Source: Streptomyces hayashii (GTDB taxonomy: Bacteria > Actinomycetota > Actinomycetes > Streptomycetales > Streptomycetaceae). From it: a stretch of DNA of 46,989 nt. The position numbers and the translations under genes were made by a program. Shown in pieces: positions 15,680 through 23,500 of the stretch (positions are counted from its first letter, which is position 1; each line of letters starts with the position of its first letter). The DNA lies in contig NZ_JAHHIU010000116.1 of assembly GCF_024539815.1 (NCBI RefSeq), positions 1-46,989 on the forward strand, in the 5' to 3' direction. Below the pieces are notes generated by a model. It saw nothing but the letters and a program-made list of their open reading frames with translations, had not been told where the DNA came from and ran no database searches.

Positions 15680-16387
15680 TCAGGGGTCGATGAGGCCGGC
15701 GCGGATCGCGTAGCGGGTGAGTTCCAGCCGGTCGCGCATGCCGAGCTTGTGCAGGAGGTTGGCGCGGTGCCGCTCGACCGTCTTGGCGCTGATGAAGAGC
15801 AACCCGCCGATCTCCCGGGAGGTGTGCCCCTCGGCCACGAGCTTGAGTATCTCCTCCTCGCGCTCGGTGATGGGACGCTCGGGCAGGCCGTCGACGTCGT
15901 CGCCGCGGTGCAGCCGGTCCAGGTACGAGCGGACGATCGCCCGCTCCGCGCCGGGGTAGATGAACGGCTCGTCGCGCACGACCGCACGGCAGGCCTCGAC
16001 CAGGTCCCGGTCGGCGACCGACTTCAGGACGTATCCCCCGGCCCCGGCCCTGAGGGCCTCGAAGAAGTACTGCTCGTTGTCGTACATCGTCAGGATGAGG
16101 ACGGGCAGCGCCGGGAGTCTGCGGGAGAGTTCACGCGCCGCCTGCAACCCGGTCATCCGGGGCATGGCCACGTCGAGGACGGCCAGATCGACGTCCCCCT
16201 CCCGGGCGCGCTCGACCGCCTCGGCCCCGTCGCCGGCCTCGGCCACCACCGTCAGGTCGGGTTCGGCGTCCAGGATGAGCCGCACCCCCCGGCGTACGAG
16301 CGTGTGGTCGTCGGCGAGCAGGACGCGGACCGGTGCGGACGGCGCGGACCGCGGGACCGGCGCCGGCGAGGGGGCGGTGTGTGTCAT
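15680..16387 (-). CDS. NarL/LuxR-family response regulator
   Basis: This 235-residue DNA-binding regulator has a receiver domain (about 20-140) with the acidic pair DD (26-27) and phosphoacceptor D72 in LAVLDVAMPRMTG. Its C-terminal LuxR helix-turn-helix shows ITEREEEILKLVAEG and SAKTVERHRANLLHKL. The ATG overlaps the stop of the kinase gene (ATGA), so the two are translationally coupled. From its place it corresponds to SCO5785. Its target genes are not known from this sequence. Confidence 0.92.
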   Translation of the reverse strand: MTHTAPSPAPVPRSAPSAPVRVLLADDHTLVRRGVRLILDAEPDLTVVAEAGDGAEAVERAREGDVDLAVLDVAMPRMTGLQAARELSRRLPALPVLILTMYDNEQYFFEALRAGAGGYVLKSVADRDLVEACRAVVRDEPFIYPGAERAIVRSYLDRLHRGDDVDGLPERPITEREEEILKLVAEGHTSREIGGLLFISAKTVERHRANLLHKLGMRDRLELTRYAIRAGLIDP

Positions 16388-17376
16388 CGGAGGCTCCCGG
16401 GGCGGACGGGAGCGGCTGCCGCGGCGGCGGCGCCCGCCGTCGCCCGCAGCCGTACGTCCGTCCCGCCGCCGCTGCCGTCCGCCCCCGACGAGACGGTGAG
16501 GGCCGCGCCGATCAGCAGGGCCCGCTCACGCATCCCGCGGATGCCGGCGCCCTCGCCGGTCTGCGCGCCCAGGCCCGAGCCGTTGTCCCGTACGAGCAGT
16601 TCGACGCCGTCGGCGGCGTGGCGCAGACGGAGTTCGGCGCGGTCGGCGCCCGAATGCCGGACGGTGTTGGTGAGGGCTTCCTGAGCCACCCGGTAGAGCA
16701 CCAGTTCCGTCTCCTCGGTCAGCGGCGGCAGCCCGGCGCGAAGATCGTGGCGCACCGTCAGCCCGTGGGTGGTGAACTCGGCGGCCAGCGAACGCAGCGC
16801 GCTGAGCAGGCCCAGCTCGTCGAGGACGCCGGGGCGCAGCCGACGGGCGATGCGGCGGATCTCGTCGAGACCGGCCCGGGTCGCCTCCTGGGCCTGGCCC
16901 AGTTCCTCACGCAGGTCCTCCGGGGCCCGGTCGGCGACGCGCTTCAGCTGGAGCAGCACGGCCGTCAGCGTCTGCCCGACCTCGTCGTGGAGTTCGCGGG
17001 CGATGCGGTGGCGCTCCCGCTCCTGCGCGGACAGCGCACCGGCGGCGCTGGCGGCGCGCTCGGCCTCCAGCCGGTCGAGCATGGCGTTGTACGTGGTGAT
17101 CAGCTCGGCCGTCTCCACCGGCCCCGCGACCACGGCGCGGGCGCCGGGGCGCAGCAGGTCGGCGTCCGCCATGGCCCGGCCCAGGCGTCCCAGCGGCGCG
17201 AGGCCGACGCGCAGCACGACCGCGTTGACGGCCAGCAGCGCGGTCAGGCCGGCCAGCACGACGAGCACCTCGCCCGGCAGTATCGGCGTGGAGACGGTCA
17301 CCGGGCCCAGGAGCAGCCCGGCCGCCACGACCAGGCCGACGGCGTCGAGGACGAAGATCCGCCAGAACAACGACAC
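16384..17376 (-). CDS. NarL-type sensor histidine kinase
   Basis: This 330-residue membrane kinase has two transmembrane segments near the N-terminus (about 5-25 and 34-56), a HAMP-like linker, a HisKA_3 domain with phosphoacceptor H130 in RELHDEVGQ, and an HATPase_c domain with DNGSGLG and GIRGMRERA. There is almost no extracellular loop (about 10 residues), so it probably senses a membrane or intracellular signal. The start is GTG 17376, with GAGGAGGAG 8 bases upstream; the frame is open to 17520 but without a good start. It pairs with the regulator immediately downstream. Confidence 0.9.
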   Translation of the reverse strand: MSLFWRIFVLDAVGLVVAAGLLLGPVTVSTPILPGEVLVVLAGLTALLAVNAVVLRVGLAPLGRLGRAMADADLLRPGARAVVAGPVETAELITTYNAMLDRLEAERAASAAGALSAQERERHRIARELHDEVGQTLTAVLLQLKRVADRAPEDLREELGQAQEATRAGLDEIRRIARRLRPGVLDELGLLSALRSLAAEFTTHGLTVRHDLRAGLPPLTEETELVLYRVAQEALTNTVRHSGADRAELRLRHAADGVELLVRDNGSGLGAQTGEGAGIRGMRERALLIGAALTVSSGADGSGGGTDVRLRATAGAAAAAAAPVRPGSLR

Positions 17377-17616
17377 GTGGGCGACTCCTCCTCGTCCGAC
17401 TCCGCTGCCTCCGCCGACTCGTCCGGCGTCGTCGGGACCCTCTCGTCGATGTCTCCATGGCACCGCCCTGACCAGCCTCTCTGTCGGCCGGCGGCCCTGT
17501 CCATCCGTCACGACACCCATGTCGTCACCGTACGGGCAGGTGGCAGCATGACGACTCCGGGCACTCGTCAGTAGACGTCACGGAACCAACGACCACGACC
17601 AGCAAGGAGAAGAAAC

Positions 17617-18102
17617 GTGTCTGCTCCACGCCTGCGAACGACTCCCCTGCCAGGCATCGGCGTCCGGTACGACCTCGTGACGCGGGAGCAGCGCCATCTG
17701 TCGGTCGTGGCGCACCGCGACGGCGCCCGCACCGTCAACGTGTACCGGACCGACGACCCCGACTCCTGCGCCCAGTCGCTGCGGCTGACCGGCGCCGAGG
17801 CGGGCGCACTGACCGACGCGCTGATGCCGTCCCACCACAGCGCGAGCCTGCTGTACACGACGGATCTGGGGCTGGTCGCCGAGCGCGTGGAGGTGGCCGC
17901 GACGTCCCGCTGGAACGGGCGGCTGCTGGGCGACACCCGGATGCGCACCGAGACCGGCGCCTCGATCGTGGCGGTGCTGCGGCGGGCCGAGGCGATACCG
18001 TCCCCGACGCCGGACTTCCGGCTCGCGGGCGGAGACACGCTCATCGTCGTCGGCACCCGCGAGGGCGTCGACGCGGCCGCGGCGATCCTGGGCCGGGAGT
18101 GA
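17617..18102 (+). CDS. TrkA_C-domain regulatory subunit of a cation/proton antiporter (KhtT-like)
   Basis: This 161-residue cytoplasmic protein has an N-terminal region beginning PLPGIGVRYDLVTREQRHLSV and a C-terminal RCK_C/TrkA_C domain (about 75-155) with VPTDF-like PSPTPDFRLAGGDTLIVVG. Such proteins gate the adjacent CPA2 antiporter in response to ions or nucleotides, as KhtT does for KhtU. The start is GTG with AAGGAG 8 bases upstream. The antiporter gene begins 4 bases after its stop. Confidence 0.85.
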   Translation: MSAPRLRTTPLPGIGVRYDLVTREQRHLSVVAHRDGARTVNVYRTDDPDSCAQSLRLTGAEAGALTDALMPSHHSASLLYTTDLGLVAERVEVAATSRWNGRLLGDTRMRTETGASIVAVLRRAEAIPSPTPDFRLAGGDTLIVVGTREGVDAAAAILGRE

Positions 18103-18106
18103 TCGG

Positions 18107-19333
18107 GTGCACTCCGCAGTCCTGTTGATCGAGTTCGGTTCCATCATTCTCTGCCTCGGCCTGCTCGGCCGCTTCGCCGCCCGGTTCCGCTTCTCGCCGA
18201 TCCCGCTCTATCTGCTGGCCGGGCTGGCCTTCGGCGAGGGCGGGCTGTTGCCGCTCGGCGCGAGCGAGGAGTTCGTGGCCACCGGCGCGGAGATCGGCGT
18301 CATCCTTCTGCTGCTGATGCTCGGCCTGGAGTACACGGCGAGCGACCTGGTCTCCAACCTCAAGGCCCACTATCCGTCCGGTCTCGTCGACTGCGCCCTC
18401 AACGCCCTGCCGGGGGCCGTCGCCGCGTTGCTGCTGGGCTGGGGGCCGGTGGCGGCCGTGGTGCTGGCGGGCGTCACCTGGATCTCGTCGTCCGGGGTGA
18501 TCGCCAAGGTGCTGGGCGACCTGGGGCGGGTCGGCAACCGCGAGACGCCGGTGATCCTCAGCGTGCTGGTGCTGGAGGATTTGGCCATGGCCGTCTACCT
18601 GCCGATCGTCACCGCTCTGGTGGCCGGGGTGGGGCTGGCGGCCGGCAGCGTGACCCTCGCGATCGCGCTGGGCGTCGCGGGGCTCGTGCTGTTCGCCGCG
18701 GTCCGCTACGGACGGGTCATCTCGCGCTTCGTTTCGAGCGACGACCCGGAGAAGCTCCTGCTGGTCGTGCTGGGGCTGACGATCCTGGTCGCGGGCGTGG
18801 CACAGCAGTTGCAGGTGTCGGCGGCGGTCGGGGCGTTCCTGGTGGGCATCGCGCTGTCCGGAGAGGTCGCCGAAGGCGCGCACACCCTGCTGAGCCCGCT
18901 GCGGGACCTGTTCGCCGCCGTGTTCTTCGTCTTCTTCGGGCTGCACACCGACCCGGCGAGCATCCCTCCCGTCCTCCTGCCGGCCCTCGCGCTGGCCGTC
19001 GTCACCGCCGCGACGAAGATCGCCACCGGCTACTGGGCGGCCCGGCGGGCCGGGATCTCGGTCAAGGGACGCTGGCGGGCCGGCGGTGCGCTGGTGGCGC
19101 GCGGGGAGTTCTCGATCGTCATCGCCGGACTGGCGGTCACCGCCGGGATCGAGCCGTCCCTCGGACCGCTGGCCACGGCGTACGTACTGATCCTGGTCGT
19201 GATGGGCCCCCTCACCGCGCGCGGCACGGAACCGCTCGCCACGTGGTGGACGCGCCGCAGGCAGCCTCGCGGGACGGCCGGGGTGCCGGAGCAGCCGGTC
19301 GAGGCACGACGGCAGACACCGGTGGGCGACTGA
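18107..19333 (+). CDS. cation/proton antiporter, CPA2 family (KhtU-like)
   Basis: This 408-residue membrane protein has about 12 hydrophobic segments, beginning LLIEFGSIILCLGLLGRFA, and the CPA2 signatures PLYLLAGLAFGEGG and ISSSGVIAKVLGDLGR. It would exchange K+ or Na+ for protons at the membrane. It lacks a C-terminal RCK domain, which is supplied instead by the separate TrkA_C protein just upstream. The GTG start follows the upstream stop by 4 bases with GGGAG as ribosome binding site, so the two genes are coupled. Confidence 0.88.
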   Translation: MHSAVLLIEFGSIILCLGLLGRFAARFRFSPIPLYLLAGLAFGEGGLLPLGASEEFVATGAEIGVILLLLMLGLEYTASDLVSNLKAHYPSGLVDCALNALPGAVAALLLGWGPVAAVVLAGVTWISSSGVIAKVLGDLGRVGNRETPVILSVLVLEDLAMAVYLPIVTALVAGVGLAAGSVTLAIALGVAGLVLFAAVRYGRVISRFVSSDDPEKLLLVVLGLTILVAGVAQQLQVSAAVGAFLVGIALSGEVAEGAHTLLSPLRDLFAAVFFVFFGLHTDPASIPPVLLPALALAVVTAATKIATGYWAARRAGISVKGRWRAGGALVARGEFSIVIAGLAVTAGIEPSLGPLATAYVLILVVMGPLTARGTEPLATWWTRRRQPRGTAGVPEQPVEARRQTPVGD

Positions 19334-19381
19334 GCCGAGGCACACCGGGGCCGAAGGCCCGCGCCTGCGCCCCGGAGCCCT

Positions 19382-19415
19382 CCCGGCGAGGAGTTCGCGC
19401 GACCTCCTCGCCGGG
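19382..19415. terminator. hairpin terminator, antiporter / MazG-like gene
   Basis: A perfect 12-bp stem CCCGGCGAGGAG/CTCCTCGCCGGG (19382-19393, 19404-19415) with a 10-base loop lies about 50 bases after the antiporter stop, between convergent genes. Confidence 0.75.
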
Positions 19416-19537
19416 GAGACCGACGACGGCGGGACGGCGGCGGACAGCGGCGGAGTGAGCGGCGGCCCCGCGCCCGGGGCGCGCGGTGCAGCGCGAGCAG
19501 GACGCCATCCGCGCGTGAGGGGGCCGGACGTCCGGAG

Positions 19538-19942
19538 TCAGGCGCCGTCGGGCGTCCACCCCTGCCGGCGCAGCACCGCGGACACGTCGGGCGCCTGGTA
19601 GTGCTCGCCCTTGAGCACCTTGCCGTCGGCGCGGCGGACGACCTGGCCGTCGGGGCCGAGCTTGGTCATGTTGGAACGATGGATCTCGGCGAGCACCGCG
19701 TCGAGGTCGATCCCGTGCACCAGAGCCGTGCCGTAGGCGATGTAGACGACGTCGGCCAGCTCGTGCGCCAGCCGGTCCAGCGGGCCGTCCACCGACACCT
19801 CGGCGACCTCCGCCGCCTCCTCGGCGAGGAGTCTTCCGCGCTGCGCGGCGAGACGCGGCGACACCTCGGTCGGGGCGGAGTGGACGTCGAGCCCGAAGGC
19901 TCGGTGGAACTCACGGACGAGATCGGCGGGCGAGGAACTCAT
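19538..19942 (-). CDS. MazG-like nucleoside triphosphate pyrophosphohydrolase
   Basis: This 134-residue all-helical protein has the MazG/HisE metal-binding pattern: EEAAE (41-45) followed by ELADVVY, with E61 and D64. These enzymes hydrolyse NTPs, often damaged or non-canonical ones, to NMP and pyrophosphate, so they clean the nucleotide pool. There is no Shine-Dalgarno sequence before the ATG. A TTGTCAGTG-N8-TACAGT-type promoter ends exactly 6 bases upstream, which points to a leaderless, DNA-damage-controlled transcript. The gene diverges from the TAXI-protein gene. Confidence 0.85.
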   Translation of the reverse strand: MSSSPADLVREFHRAFGLDVHSAPTEVSPRLAAQRGRLLAEEAAEVAEVSVDGPLDRLAHELADVVYIAYGTALVHGIDLDAVLAEIHRSNMTKLGPDGQVVRRADGKVLKGEHYQAPDVSAVLRRQGWTPDGA

Positions 19943-19948
19943 GCACCG

Positions 19949-19971
19949 ACTGTAACGACGGCCACTGACAG
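19949..19971 (-). promoter_or_regulatory. RecA-NDp (PafBC-type) promoter of the MazG-like gene
   Basis: On the minus strand CTGTCAGTG, 8 bases and TACAGT match the actinobacterial RecA-NDp consensus tTGTCRGTG-N8-TAnnnT with one mismatch at the first base. The -10 box ends 6 bases before ATG. Confidence 0.7.
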
Positions 19972-20056
19972 GCAGGAGGAGCATCAGGCCCGTCCGCTCC
20001 GGTCCGGTGAACCCCGCCCTGGCCGGCACCTCGGGACGACTGGCAGGATCGCGGGC

Positions 20057-21061
20057 ATGTCCAAGGTGTTCTCCCGTCCCGGCAGGCGCGGCGTCCTGGG
20101 TGGCGCGGCCGCCGCCGCCGCCGTCGTCGTCATGGGGCTGCTGCTGTGGTGGCTGCTGCCTCTCGGCGAGGAGCCGCCGAGCGGTTCGATCACCTTCAGC
20201 ACGGGCACGACGAGCGGCGTCTACTACGAGTACAGCAGCCAGCTGCGGGACACACTCGCCAAGGACATGCCCGATCTGGACGTGAACCTGACGACCAGCA
20301 ACGGGTCGCCGGAGAACGTCGAACGCGTGGCGACGGGCGACGCCGACTTCACCATCGCCGCGGCCGACGCCGTGCAGGCCTACGAGTCGCAGCACCCCGG
20401 CGGCGCCGCCAAGCTGCGCGGGGTGGCCCGGCTGTACGACGACTACGTCCAGCTGGTGGTGCCCCGCGACTCGGCCATCCGCTCCATCGCGGACCTCCGG
20501 GGCAAGACCGTGGCGACCGGCCTGCCCCGCTCCGGCGTGCGCCTGATCGCGGAGCGCGTGCTCAAGGCGGCGGGCCTGGACCCGGCGAAGGACATCAAGG
20601 CCCAGTCGGAGGGCATCGACACCGGCCCCGAGAAGCTGAAGCGGGGCGAGATCGACGCCTTCTTCTGGTCCGGCGGGGTGCCGACGGCCGGGCTGGAGAA
20701 GCTGGCCGACACCTTCACCTTCCGGTTCGTGCCGATCAGCGCGGAGCTCGTCGCACAGATGCACGCCCAGGACGACTCCACCGGCTACTACCGGGCCACG
20801 AACATGCCGGAGTCGGCCTACCCCACCATCCAGAACGGCTCCACCGTGGCGACGATCGCGGTGTCCAACCTGCTCATCACCCGCACGGACATGGCGCCCC
20901 GGCTCACCGAGTGGCTGACCCGCACCGTGATCAGGAGCCGGGACGGCATCGGCGCCCATGTGCACTCCGCCCAGTTGGTCGACCTGCGCACCGCGATCTA
21001 CACCGACCCGCTCAAGCTGCACGAGGGCGCCCGGCGCTACTACCGCTCGGTCAAGCCCTAG
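20057..21061 (+). CDS. TAXI-family TRAP-type solute-binding protein
   Basis: This 334-residue protein has an uncleaved-looking N-terminal hydrophobic segment (about 13-37) after GRRG, then the TAXI fold: ITFSTGTTSGVYYEYSS near the start, TSNGSPENVERVATGDADF and DLRGKTVATGLPRSGVR. TAXI proteins bind organic acids, often glutamate or related compounds, for TRAP transporters. No DctQ/DctM membrane subunits are present nearby, so it may serve a sensor role or a distant transporter. It is next to the glutamate-sensing gluRK genes. CAGGAT ends 7 bases before ATG (possible leaderless start). Its stop is only 9 bases from the convergent gluK stop. Confidence 0.85.
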   Translation: MSKVFSRPGRRGVLGGAAAAAAVVVMGLLLWWLLPLGEEPPSGSITFSTGTTSGVYYEYSSQLRDTLAKDMPDLDVNLTTSNGSPENVERVATGDADFTIAAADAVQAYESQHPGGAAKLRGVARLYDDYVQLVVPRDSAIRSIADLRGKTVATGLPRSGVRLIAERVLKAAGLDPAKDIKAQSEGIDTGPEKLKRGEIDAFFWSGGVPTAGLEKLADTFTFRFVPISAELVAQMHAQDDSTGYYRATNMPESAYPTIQNGSTVATIAVSNLLITRTDMAPRLTEWLTRTVIRSRDGIGAHVHSAQLVDLRTAIYTDPLKLHEGARRYYRSVKP

Positions 21062-21070
21062 GTGTATTGA

Positions 21071-22480
21071 TCACGACGTCGCCGACCGGGGCACGGACAC
21101 CGTCGCCGTCAGTCCGCTCGGCTTGTGGTGGGCGTACGTCAGCGAGCCGCCGCCGGCGGCGAGCAGGGCCCGGGAGATGGACAGGCCCAGACCCGAGCCC
21201 TTGACGTTCTGGTGGCGGCCGCTGCGCCAGAAACGGTCGCCCACGCGCGTGAGTTCCTCGTCGGTGAGTCCGGGCCCGTTGTCGGTGACGACGACGGTCG
21301 AGGTGTCGCCGTCGGCCGCCACGGCGACCTCGACGCTCTCGCCCCGCGGGGTGAACTTCACGGCGTTGTCGATGACGGCGTCGAGGGCGCTGGAGAGCGT
21401 CACCGGATCGGCCCACGCGGTGGTGGGCGGGCAGTCGCCCACCAGCCGGACGCCCTTGGCCTCGGCGGTGGGCGCCCAGGCGGCCACCCGTTCGGCGGCC
21501 AGCGCGCCGATGTCGGTGACCCGCAGGTGGGCCTCGGCGTGCTCGGCGAGAGCGAGGTCCAGCAGGTCGTCCAGAACCTGGGCCAGGCGCTTGCCCTCGT
21601 TCTGGACGGAGGCGATCTCCTCGTTGCCCTCGGGGAGCTCGTAGGCCAGCAGTTCGATGCGCAGCAGCAGGGCGGCGAGCGGATTGCGCAGTTGGTGCGA
21701 GGCGTCGGCCACGAAGGCGCGCTGCTGTTCCAGCACATTCTCGACGTTGTCCGCCATCTCGTTGAACGCTCCGGCCAGCCGCCTCAGTTCCGGCGGCCCG
21801 CCGCCCACCGCGACCCGGGACTTCAGGCGGCCGCTCGCGATCTCGTGGGTGGTGGCGTCCAGGACCCGCACCGGTCGCAGCACCCACCCGGTCAGCCGCA
21901 GGGCCGCGCCGATGGCCAGCAGCATCGCGGCGACCTCTCCGGCGCCCACGACCAGCCAGCCGTGCAGGATCCGCGACCGCATCGGCCCGGTCGGCGAGTC
22001 GGTGACGACGACCGCGACGACGTCGCCGTCCCGGATGACCGGCGACGCCACGACGAGCCGGTTGCGCTGCCACGGCCACACCTGCCGCGGGTCGTGGCTG
22101 CGCCGGCTGAGCAGCGCCTCGTCGAAGGCGTCCCGCACCTCACCCGATTCGGGGAGGTACCAGTCCCGCGGCGCATGAGCCATGGGGGTGTCGGTGCCGT
22201 AGAAGACACCGGCACGAATGCCGTAGACGTCGTAGTAGCTGGCGAGCTCCCGACTCAGCGTCTCGCGCCGCTCGTCGGTGGACGCCGAGGCGGAGTCGCC
22301 GCCGCCCGACGAGGCGGTGACGAACTGGGCGAGCGCCGCGAAGCGCGCGGTGTCGTCGATGCGGTCGACGACCACCTTCTGCTGCTGGGCGCCGGCCACG
22401 CTGATCGCCAGCGGCACCCCGAGGGCCAGCAGCACGGCCGCCATCAAGACGATGAGCAGCGGCAGAAGACGAGTACGCAA
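21071..22480 (-). CDS. gluK: sensor histidine kinase GluK
   Basis: This 469-residue membrane kinase has a transmembrane segment at about 7-29, an extracellular sensor region of about 140 residues, a second transmembrane segment at about 172-198, a HAMP domain, a HisKA domain with phosphoacceptor H262 in VADASHQLRNPL, and HATPase_c motifs (VIDNAVKF, DNGPGL, KGSGLGLS). By position, downstream of an OmpR-type regulator and divergent from gluABCD, it corresponds to GluK of S. coelicolor (SCO5778-5779 pair), which was reported to sense glutamate. It starts 12 bases after the regulator gene ends, so they are cotranscribed. Confidence 0.88.
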   Translation of the reverse strand: MRTRLLPLLIVLMAAVLLALGVPLAISVAGAQQQKVVVDRIDDTARFAALAQFVTASSGGGDSASASTDERRETLSRELASYYDVYGIRAGVFYGTDTPMAHAPRDWYLPESGEVRDAFDEALLSRRSHDPRQVWPWQRNRLVVASPVIRDGDVVAVVVTDSPTGPMRSRILHGWLVVGAGEVAAMLLAIGAALRLTGWVLRPVRVLDATTHEIASGRLKSRVAVGGGPPELRRLAGAFNEMADNVENVLEQQRAFVADASHQLRNPLAALLLRIELLAYELPEGNEEIASVQNEGKRLAQVLDDLLDLALAEHAEAHLRVTDIGALAAERVAAWAPTAEAKGVRLVGDCPPTTAWADPVTLSSALDAVIDNAVKFTPRGESVEVAVAADGDTSTVVVTDNGPGLTDEELTRVGDRFWRSGRHQNVKGSGLGLSISRALLAAGGGSLTYAHHKPSGLTATVSVPRSATS

Positions 22481-22492
22481 CCGCGGTCCCCG

Positions 22493-23179
22493 CTACGCGG
22501 CCGGAGCGACGAGCCGGTAACCCACGCCGCGCACGGTCTCGATCAACGCGGGCATGCGCAACTTGGCGCGCAGCGAGGCCACATGGACCTCCAGGGTGCG
22601 CCCGGTCCCCTCCCAGCTGGTGCGCCACACCTCGCTGATGATCTGCTCCCGGCGGAAGACCACGCCGGGACGCTGGGCCAGCAGCGCCAGGAGGTCGAAC
22701 TCCTTGCGGGTCAGCTGGATGACCGAACCGTCCACCGTGACGCGCCGGGTGGGCAGTTCGATGTGCACGGGGCCCAGGCGCAGCGCGTCCTCTCCGGCCG
22801 TCGCCGGGCCCTCGTGCACGGCCCGACGGCTGACGGCGTGGATGCGGGCGAGCAGTTCCCCGGTGTCGTAGGGCTTCACCACGTAGTCGTCCGCGCCCAT
22901 GTTGAGGCCGTGGATGCGCGAGCGCACGTCGGAACGGGCCGTCACCATGATCACCGGAGTGGCGGTGCGCTTGCGGATCTTTCCGCAGACCTCGTACCCG
23001 TCCTGGTCGGGCAGACCCAGGTCGAGCAGGACGACCCCGAAGCCGGGCCCCTCCGGGACGAGCGCCTGCAGGGCTTCCTCACCGCTGCGCGCATGGGTGA
23101 CGTCGAAACCGTGCCGCTTGAGGACCGCGGACAGCGCGGCGGCGACATGGTTGTCGTCCTCGACGAGCAGCAGTCTCAT
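22493..23179 (-). CDS. gluR: OmpR-family response regulator GluR
   Basis: This 228-residue regulator has a receiver domain with E7-D8-D9, phosphoacceptor D53 in LLDLGLPDQDG and K102-like KPYDTGELLARI, then a winged-helix OmpR domain (about 130-225) with TRKEFDLLALLAQRPG and EVHVASLRAKL. It lies upstream of gluK and diverges from gluABCD, as in the S. coelicolor GluR-GluK system that controls glutamate uptake. The intergenic region between it and gluA holds a candidate binding site, an 11-bp-period direct repeat. Confidence 0.88.
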   Translation of the reverse strand: MRLLLVEDDNHVAAALSAVLKRHGFDVTHARSGEEALQALVPEGPGFGVVLLDLGLPDQDGYEVCGKIRKRTATPVIMVTARSDVRSRIHGLNMGADDYVVKPYDTGELLARIHAVSRRAVHEGPATAGEDALRLGPVHIELPTRRVTVDGSVIQLTRKEFDLLALLAQRPGVVFRREQIISEVWRTSWEGTGRTLEVHVASLRAKLRMPALIETVRGVGYRLVAPAA

Positions 23180-23391
23180 CCCGGCCCCCTCCGGTTCGTT
23201 CTCTCAGGCATACGGTCCGGCTCTCTCCGACAGGCGTGCGGTTTCACGACGCACGAAGAAAGCGGGCACACGCGTGTGTGCATCATGGCAGTCACGCTGA
23301 TGGACGAGGACGCAGTCAAGCGAGTTCCGGTTGCACGCGGCTTCCGTTATCCGGCCGATACGCCCGCAGGCCACAAGTGCTACGACATGTG

Positions 23392-23407
23392 TCCGATTGC
23401 TATCGGA
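23392..23407. promoter_or_regulatory. palindrome upstream of gluA
   Basis: TCCGAT-TGCT-ATCGGA is a perfect 6-bp-arm inverted repeat, about 30 bases upstream of the predicted gluA -35 box. It could be an operator or the edge of the gluR regulatory region. Confidence 0.35.
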
Positions 23408-23415
23408 TCGTGATG

Positions 23416-23433
23416 CTCAGATTCCCCTCAGAT
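23416..23433. promoter_or_regulatory. candidate GluR operator (11-bp-period direct repeat)
   Basis: CTCAGAT occurs at 23416-23422 and again at 23427-23433. The 11-bp period and the position 3 bases upstream of the -35 hexamer are typical for OmpR-family activators binding as a tandem dimer. Confidence 0.55.
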
Positions 23434-23436
23434 GTA

Positions 23437-23466
23437 ATGACGCTGGTCGCGGCGGGTCACTACTGT
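23437..23466 (+). promoter_or_regulatory. predicted gluA promoter
   Basis: ATGACG (23437-23442), 18 bases, TACTGT (23461-23466). Transcription would begin near 23473, leaving an untranslated leader of about 28 bases before ATG 23501. The weak -35 box fits activation by GluR. Confidence 0.5.
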
Positions 23467-23500
23467 CCAGCGAAACCGAGGAGGACGGAGCCCCAGAGCG

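Larger units (their letters stand above)
23180..23500. other. gluR-gluA divergent regulatory region
   Basis: These 321 bases hold no convincing gene. They are visibly lower in GC than their surroundings around 23280-23440 and contain the gluA promoter, a CTCAGAT direct repeat and a TCCGAT/ATCGGA palindrome, listed separately. The gluR promoter must lie near 23190-23250 but was not pinpointed. Confidence 0.6.

Noticed and set aside
21125..23413. Open frame of 762 codons on the plus strand across gluK and gluR
   Set aside because: Clear kinase and regulator genes lie on the opposite strand; the translated product is Gly/Arg/Asp-rich with no domain.
23285..23413. 42-codon ORF in the gluR-gluA region (MAVTLMDEDAVKRV start)
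   Set aside because: No ribosome binding site, third codon positions not GC-biased, and it overlaps the palindrome and promoter elements of gluA.
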